Shown here piece after piece: positions 58,724 through 64,000 of a DNA stretch of 64,000 nt. The DNA comes from Branchiostoma floridae (lineage: Eukaryota > Chordata > Leptocardii > Amphioxiformes > Branchiostomatidae). A program made the position numbers and the translations under genes. How positions within the stretch are numbered: the first letter of the stretch is position 1; every line of letters begins with the position of its first letter. The stretch spans positions 18,772,396 to 18,836,395 of the forward strand of contig NC_049992.1 of assembly GCF_000003815.2 (NCBI RefSeq), read 5' to 3'. Below the pieces are notes generated by a model, which saw only the letters and a program-made list of their open reading frames with translations, was not told the origin of the DNA and made no database searches.

Positions 58724-60013
58724 CTACTGGCTTGTTTTGAGGATCTTGTCCCTCACTTCATCGAAGTTGAGCTCGTCGCGGTCATTGGCCTGGATCGGGG
58801 TGGCCGGACACTTCTTCTTAAGGGCATCGGAGCTCGAGGAATGCAACATCTTGGCCTTGATCTTAATGGTGTCTGGACACCTGGTGAAAAAGACAAAAAA
58901 ATTGAAAACCCGGATACCTTTTTTAAACAATCACGACCGTATAGCATGTCCAGAACTCGAGATATCAAACTCAGACGTTCCACTTTAGTGTCATAGCAAT
59001 CCCCTAAGGAACCAAAAATGTAATCATTTCAAGGTCTCAACAATCATACCAAGTATAAAGATAATACATCTAGGCATTCTGGAGTTAAACTGTTCATCTA
59101 ACCACACACAAACACACACACAAACACTACCGAAAATATAATCTTCTAGCGAAAGTATCCAGTCCATATTGATTAAAGAGGATGATTTACATGTAGCATC
59201 CAGAGGGGGAAAGCACACTCTGTGGCATTCCTTGCGATACACATCTGATATTGTTTGCATTATAATTTCATTGCACACCCAATTTGCTAGCGTATTCCGT
59301 GCAACTATCCTGGTGGTGAAACATGGTATGTGTGTCTGTGTTTCGGGATTTTTGTAATCAGCATAACTTTAGGAACCTCTGAATGGAATGTAATTATGAT
59401 ATTTTGCATGTGGAAAGGGAATGGGAAGATAAAGTTAAAGATAACTTTTGGGTTCCCTGGTCTCTGACATTGGTACTGCAGCAGAAAGTTAGGGGTTTTG
59501 TATCTTTTGTCCGAGACATGCTATGGTTTTGACATTTGGGGGGCAGACAGCTTTTCATGCAAGGTAGAACTTGTGTAGGTATGCGCCCCTAGCAGCCTTA
59601 CCTTAACCTTGTTTTCCACGATGATCTTTGTCTCGCAGTTTGACACCCTGAACGTCACGTACTTGTACGTGTGCTTTTGTTTCACCTCATCGAAAGCTGC
59701 GACCACTTCATCTGTAACTTTGATGCCAGAAGCCTGCGGGAGTCAAAGTAAACAATATGTTGAAAACTGCCTTTAGGAATACAAATAGAATTTGACCTGG
59801 TCAGAATAACATTAACAATTGATAACAACATTCTATGAATGTTAACAATATTCTAGTATATAAAACTATTGTATATTGTCTAGAATATTGTCACCAGATC
59901 CGGAATAAAACAGACATCTAATACTGTCCCAACTTTTAACCAGTCATTGTTATTTGTATATGTACTCTTAAAATTTCTTCCAACTACTTAGAAATCAACT
60001 AATGACTTACCAT
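58724..60013 (-). CDS. ADF/cofilin, central exon not found
   Basis: ADF/cofilins bind and sever actin filaments in the cytoplasm. On the minus strand, exon 1 (from 60,013; with leader from about 60,061) ends at 60,011 immediately after ATG, with donor GTAAGT. Exon 2 (59,733-59,602) encodes 44 residues starting ASGIKVTDEVVAAFDEVKQK, so the LIM-kinase-type Ser3 is kept. The last exon (58,880-58,724) encodes CPDTIKIKAKMLHSSSSDAL, then KKK and a tail to KILKTSQ, matching the actin-binding long helix of the ADF-H fold. An intron straight after the ATG is a known cofilin gene feature. Exon 2 ends in phase 0, but the last exon needs two extra bases, so joining them directly shifts frame and stops after five codons. 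The roughly 40-50 residues of the central fold (the DCRYALYD-like region) are missing from 58,881-59,601. Either the exon is lost or misassembled, or this is a damaged copy. Confidence 0.88.
58985..59125 (+). repeat. Interspersed repeat C in the cofilin intron
   Basis: ATCATACCAAGTATAAAGAT, ATACATCTAGGCATTCTGGA and ACACACAAACACACACACAA match the 3' part of the 41,030 copy. Confidence 0.6.
59340..59600 (-). repeat. Interspersed repeat C in the cofilin intron, opposite orientation
   Basis: ATCAGCATAACTTTAGGAAC, AACTTTTGGGTTCCCTGG and ATTGGTACTGCAGCAGAAAG match the copy at 25,560. With the copy at 58,985 it forms an inverted pair filling most of the interval where the central exon should be. 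Confidence 0.65.
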
Positions 60014-60061
60014 AATTCTTCACTTCTTGGTTGGATATCGACTTGGATCGAGGATATGGAC

Positions 60062-60495
60062 CTACAGAAATTTAAAAAAAAAAGATGAAAAAATACGCTG
60101 GTAATTTTGACGGTACTATGTTGCACATGTACATGTATGCGTGCAAGCTGTTAAACGTACTAGTAGTAAACTGTGTTTCTGGATTTTTCAGGCACATGTT
60201 TGCGTGTAAACGTACTAAGAGTAAATTGTTTGTGTTTCCGACTTTTTCAGGTAAGTCTGTTGATTGTAACTATTGAAATGTTTCAAGTGACCTTATTTTG
60301 ACACACATTATGTCCTGACCCGCTAGTATGAGCCTCCACCAGATCGTTGGTCAAACAGTAGAAATTGAACAATACGCCAGGGGAGTCGGCCAGCCATAGG
60401 AGTCAGTATGCACTTAATTTATGTATCGTTGATAGAAATGCCGTTAAATCAGAAAATTTGCCCTTCAAATTGCAAAACGAACGACGGAGAGTTCC
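60062..60495. other. Upstream region of cofilin
   Basis: A minus-strand acceptor-like TTTCTGTAG ends at 60,062, so the leader probably continues in another exon upstream. No promoter element is identified. Confidence 0.35.
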
Positions 60496-60498
60496 TAA

Positions 60499-60907
60499 AG
60501 CTAAGGGCACAACTCGCCGTACGTGCAACTGCGAGCTGTCTACTTGCAAAAACGTGGGCAACCTTTTGGGATCCATAAGTGGTATTAAAGTACCGGCTCC
60601 GTACGGAATCGTACGGATCCGGAATCCAACGGATTTGGGAGCACGCAGACGTACAGTAGCACTTAACGTGCATACAGAACATTCTCTGTCTTCGGGCTGC
60701 GGATGACACGCAACCGCTCACGGCCAGGCATGGTGTGCAGGCCACATACTTTCACCTTGCGCAACCTTGCGAGTGACGTGCGTTGAGACGTACGCACTCC
60801 ACGCTCTGGCCATTCTTTCGACACGTTTATAGAAAAACGTGGCGGACGTGGACTCCCAAGAAAATGTACGAAAAAAATAACACGTACGGCGGGTTGTGAC
60901 CTTAGCT
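60499..60907. mobile_element. PIF/Harbinger-type MITE, 409 bp
   Basis: AGCTAAGGGCACAACTCGCC at the left is inverted at the right as GGCGGGTTGTGACCTTAGCT (continuing CGTACGTG/CACGTACG). It is flanked by TAA (60,496-60,498 and 60,908-60,910). The interior is CG-rich with GTACG motifs. Overlapping frames on both strands (60,365-61,043) are artefacts of this element. Confidence 0.83.
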
Positions 60908-61089
60908 TAACCCATGAGCATATATATGTAATTACATTTGTCAAAATACTGGGAAACCTTAAGGAATATGTACAGTCTGTTATTACACCATGGTCAAACA
61001 TGGAGTAGTCTAACAATAAGTGGGGTTCATGCCAAAATATCAATAGTAAATTTGTACACTCAATCTACATTGGCTGTCTACTATTGTAT

Positions 61090-61270
61090 AGTATACAGTC
61101 TATGTGTGTCTTACATTCGACCAGTCCTGGAGTATTTAGCCCCCGTCTGGCATTCCGGGCACTTAGTGACAGGATCGAGAATGTCCAGTTGAAAGCCGTG
61201 GCCATTATACTGGACAGAACTGCACGTTTATTGTAAAACAATAGAAAATGTGCCATATTTAAGTTCATAT
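61090..61270 (+). mobile_element. LINE reverse-transcriptase fragment
   Basis: The plus strand reads YIRPVLEYLAPVWHSG, then after a frame change LSDRIENVQLKAVAIIL, a conserved part of the thumb region of CR1/L2-type polymerases. It is a dead fragment. Confidence 0.82.
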
Positions 61271-61514
61271 TTGTTCAGACAAGCACCTAATTCACTTTAT
61301 TTCAAATATACCAACAAGCGATGACATATCAACACATCCACATCCGATGTTAGACACTTGCGACATGGTTCGTCCTGTGTTTTGAATAATTCAGTAACCT
61401 TGAACCTTGAACGTGAATTCAGTAAATAATATATCTAACATCACACGTCAGGGGAAAACTGTTAATGCTTCAACTCAATAGGAGTATAACTATGTATGCA
61501 GGTATCTATTGGAG
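61271..61514. other. Probable LINE remainder, not delimited
   Basis: It ends in a repeated AACCTTGAACCTTGAAC-type segment near 61,398. Nothing else is recognised. Confidence 0.35.
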
Positions 61515-61740
61515 TAGGCATGTCCACCCACTTTACCGATAAAAATCGTTTTTCTTGCTAGACCGGTCCAAAAAATCGGACCTGAAAAAAATCAGGGGAC
61601 CGGATGTTGGACCGATTCGAAAATTAACAGGTTACTAAAGTATATCGGCAAGCGCGTTCACGTGTTTTGGAGCTTTGCAGTAACAACCACCACTTAATTA
61701 TTTACATACTAGCGATCACGACGTTTTTTTTAATCCTGTA
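61515..61740 (+). repeat. GACCGG-family element fragment, long copy
   Basis: CTAGACCGGTCCAAAAAATC, CGGACCTGAAAAAAATCAGG and GACCGGATGTTGGACCGATT give the clearest version of the family core also seen at 23,424 and 26,440. Confidence 0.65.
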
Positions 61741-61985
61741 CGTCTGTCTTGGGTAATTTTTATTCGAAGTCTGAAACTAAAAGCTGCTCTTGCTTGACTT
61801 ACTTGACTTATGTCTGGTTCCCCACTTACCCCAAATCACTGTGCTGCCCAGAAGTCCCTGTTCAGCGTTGTCTTTCCCATGGTGTCTGGCTCCCGGGCCA
61901 GTCCTGCATCCATTCTTGCAGTTCTAAGCAAGGCGCTAGGATAGAAAACTCTTTTACTTTTGCACCAGGAGCAAAATCTACCACT

Positions 61986-62165
61986 ATGCATATGAGCGGG
62001 TCAGTGCACTTTGGACTCCGCCCTGGATAAACAAACCCGCTACGGAATTAAACCTTTACCATATATGGAGTCATCAGGAGCCAGGTAAGGGCAGGTGCAT
62101 ACAGTACGTAGACCTGGCTTGCTGAATAGACCGATCCTGACTGTTCATCACAATTAGCAACATGA
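61986..62165 (+). repeat. 180-bp interspersed repeat D, copy 1
   Basis: TATGAGCGGGTCAGTGCACT, the ACCATATATGGAGTCATCAG segment and GGAGCCAGGTAAGGGCAGG recur in order at 63,818-64,000 in the same orientation. Confidence 0.8.
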
Positions 62166-62334
62166 CCAATGATAGCATGACAATTAACAGCTCGGTCAAT
62201 CACAGAGTGGGAGCACGTCCGTAAGATATTGAAGCATTTCTATGTTTTCATTTTGCATTACTACGATTTGACGAAGGTGGGCTGGGACTGACTTTTGACA
62301 TTCACATATTTCAGAAAAAATTGCGATTTTGTGG
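62166..62334. other. Intergenic, nothing recognised
   Basis: No supportable feature. Confidence 0.4.
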
Positions 62335-62470
62335 CGTCGTGTGTGCCGTACAATTTGTAGGCTCAGAACCTAGAAGTCCCGGGTTCGATACTCGTCATGT
62401 CCCCTGTGTTGTGCCCTTGGGGAAGGCACTTCACACGACTTTCCCTGGCAGTGGAGTACCGCCCACCACG
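62335..62470 (+). mobile_element. tRNA-derived SINE, family A, short copy
   Basis: GTGGCGTCGTGTGTGCCG (A-box region) and GGGTTCGATACTC (B-box) are followed by GTTGTGCCCTTGGGGAAGGC, matching family A. Only the head and first part of the body remain. Confidence 0.72.
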
Positions 62471-63817
62471 CCCCTTCGGCTACTGTGTCAATAGTGTATC
62501 AAAACACACGGATTTGGTGCGCCAATGTCCACATGTGTGTGCAAGCATTCGCCACCAACAACCGTATTTTTTCAACACGATTTTCCCCAAACCAGCAACC
62601 CAGTTCTTGACTTAAAATCTTTAAGTTACTGGCATTAGAGCCTGAAGGATGCTTCGAATTACAAAAAAAAAAAAATAATTCTCGTCTACAAATACAGACA
62701 TGCACTCCATTGTAGTACATAAAGAAAGATAACTCACTTTGTTAGACAGTACTGCACTGGCAGGTACCCCTCTGCAAAATGGAAGTCACCGAAGAACACG
62801 ACCTGATGATCTGGAACTACTGACCAAAATCTACAGATTTTCCTCTTTTATATATCCAGTAGGACATTAAATCATCCCATTTTGCATGAGTCGCTTTCTT
62901 TAACAAACAGCCTCGTTAGACGACGCTGTCTTTGGGGTTTCTTATCCTATAGGCTCCGTATATGGGTATAGCCATGGTCCTTGGTTCCATATATGGTCAC
63001 AACCATACGTAGTGCTTCAGAGACCCAAGCGAAGATCTGACGTAGATAGTGTATCTCTGACAAATAGTACACGATATGGAACAACAAATGATGTAATGTG
63101 TTTGGATTAGTTCTACGCTCGGCGTATGACGATGTAAGGGGTTGTATTTGTCATTCCTTATTTGGGAAAGTGACGTAAGGCCAGCGGCCCGATGAATTTT
63201 GCAGAAGAGGGGGGGGGGGGGCAGGTTTGAGCCTCAGGCATCAAACCACTTATTGGGAAAACTGACAGTTACTCGGTGTGCTTGGAGACAAAAGTGAGCA
63301 GTGCGTATCGAAGCATGGTACATTTTTGCCTGTTTCCAAACGCACTCTTAAATCCTACCTTTCTGTCATTGGCTGTGCCTGTTGCTCCAAGTGGAAATTT
63401 TTCTACAATTGCGAACTAGGGACAAAAACTGCTAACCGCATGGATGTCGTCCATATAGTTATTAAGTAAGTATAGTCTTAGTACTGTCAAGCTGTTTAAG
63501 TTCGAGATAGGGAAAAATGAAGTGCCCACGGTGGTTTCAATTAAAAGTAAGGTTGCGGTTGAATTATTTTTGGTTGGATAACTTTGGACCATATTGGGTG
63601 GTTCTGTCACAGTATCTTATGTATTTAGTAAATTATAATGCTTACAATAATATCCCTCAGAAAACAGCACGCTTTCAGTGGGGAAGTTAAATTTCATTAG
63701 CCTACCTATGGCAAATTTGATCAGCATTATATTTTGTTTAAAACGTGTAGTACGGCCTGATTAGAGCTTAGGACTCGAATGGCGGATAGGTCCTAGATCC
63801 TAACGCATGACCATATA
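62471..63817. other. Intergenic, nothing recognised
   Basis: It includes a poly-G run near 63,208 and two CCATATATGG boxes (62,987 and 63,811). No exon is supportable. Confidence 0.4.
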
Positions 63818-64000
63818 TGGGTATGAGCGGGTCCGTGCTCTTTGGACTCCTCCCTGAATAAATAAACCCCCTGCGGAAGGATACCTTCACCATATATGGA
63901 CTCATCAGGAGCCAGGTAAGTGCAGATGCATACAGTATTTGAATACTACGGCTGAATAGACCGACCCATGACTGTTCTTTATAATTAGCAGCTAGACCCT
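63818..64000 (+). repeat. 180-bp interspersed repeat D, copy 2
   Basis: TATGAGCGGGTCCGTGCTCT, the ACCATATATGGACTCATCAG segment and GGAGCCAGGTAAGTGCAG repeat copy 1. It reaches the end of the window and may continue beyond it. Confidence 0.8.

Noticed and set aside
48778-60013. A functional cluster of caveolin, transporter and cofilin
   Set aside because: The genes are on different strands, kilobases apart and separated by mobile elements; proximity alone is not evidence.
60365-61043. Overlapping frames of 98-126 codons on both strands
   Set aside because: They lie on a CG-rich Harbinger-type MITE; coding on both strands is implausible.
1168-62470. tRNA-like A/B boxes at several places
   Set aside because: All are SINE heads with degraded arms and a shared non-tRNA body; none folds convincingly as a functional tRNA by eye.

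Overview
The window is from an animal (eukaryotic) genome. The genes have spliced GT-AG exons, the sequence is AT-rich intergenic DNA, and it is crowded with short interspersed elements, foldback DNA transposons and decayed LINE fragments. The three recognisable genes (caveolin, an SLC35G-like transporter, ADF/cofilin) are metazoan. The mix of repeat families and the invertebrate-chordate flavour of the proteins fit a cephalochordate (Branchiostoma, amphioxus) best. That assignment is inference, because no species marker is present.

Bases 1-48,600 hold no gene I can identify. They contain: (i) tRNA-derived SINEs on both strands; (ii) LINE 3' fragments with recognisable reverse-transcriptase C-terminal motifs or tails; (iii) DNA-transposon MITEs whose terminal inverted repeats and target-site duplications can be read base by base, including PIF/Harbinger type (TAA or TTA duplication), hAT type (8 bp), 9-bp-duplication type and one TA type; (iv) tandem arrays with periods of 24, 43, 87, about 112, about 171, about 175 and about 301 bp, plus a higher-order array of about 400 bp.

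Bases 48,700-60,100 are the gene-bearing part. A three-exon caveolin gene (+, 48,778-50,230, 200 residues) is followed by a single-coding-exon SLC35G/EamA-type ten-helix transporter (+, 54,303-55,412, 369 residues) with a probable 5' non-coding exon near 52,570-52,840. An ADF/cofilin gene (-, 60,013-58,724) follows; its ATG is separated from the rest of the coding sequence by an intron, and its central exon cannot be found. A 100-N assembly gap (56,356-56,455) lies inside a foldback hAT-like element.

The three genes show no operon-like or pathway link. Caveolin and cofilin both act at the membrane/actin cortex in general biology, but their proximity here is not evidence of co-function. Bases 60,100-64,000 return to repeats, including a LINE fragment, a Harbinger-type MITE and a 180-bp repeated segment carrying CCATATATGG boxes.

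I found no convincing previously undescribed system. The best leads are the interrupted cofilin gene, a caveolin with a strongly altered scaffolding segment, the element families with exact target-site duplications, and the higher-order tandem array.
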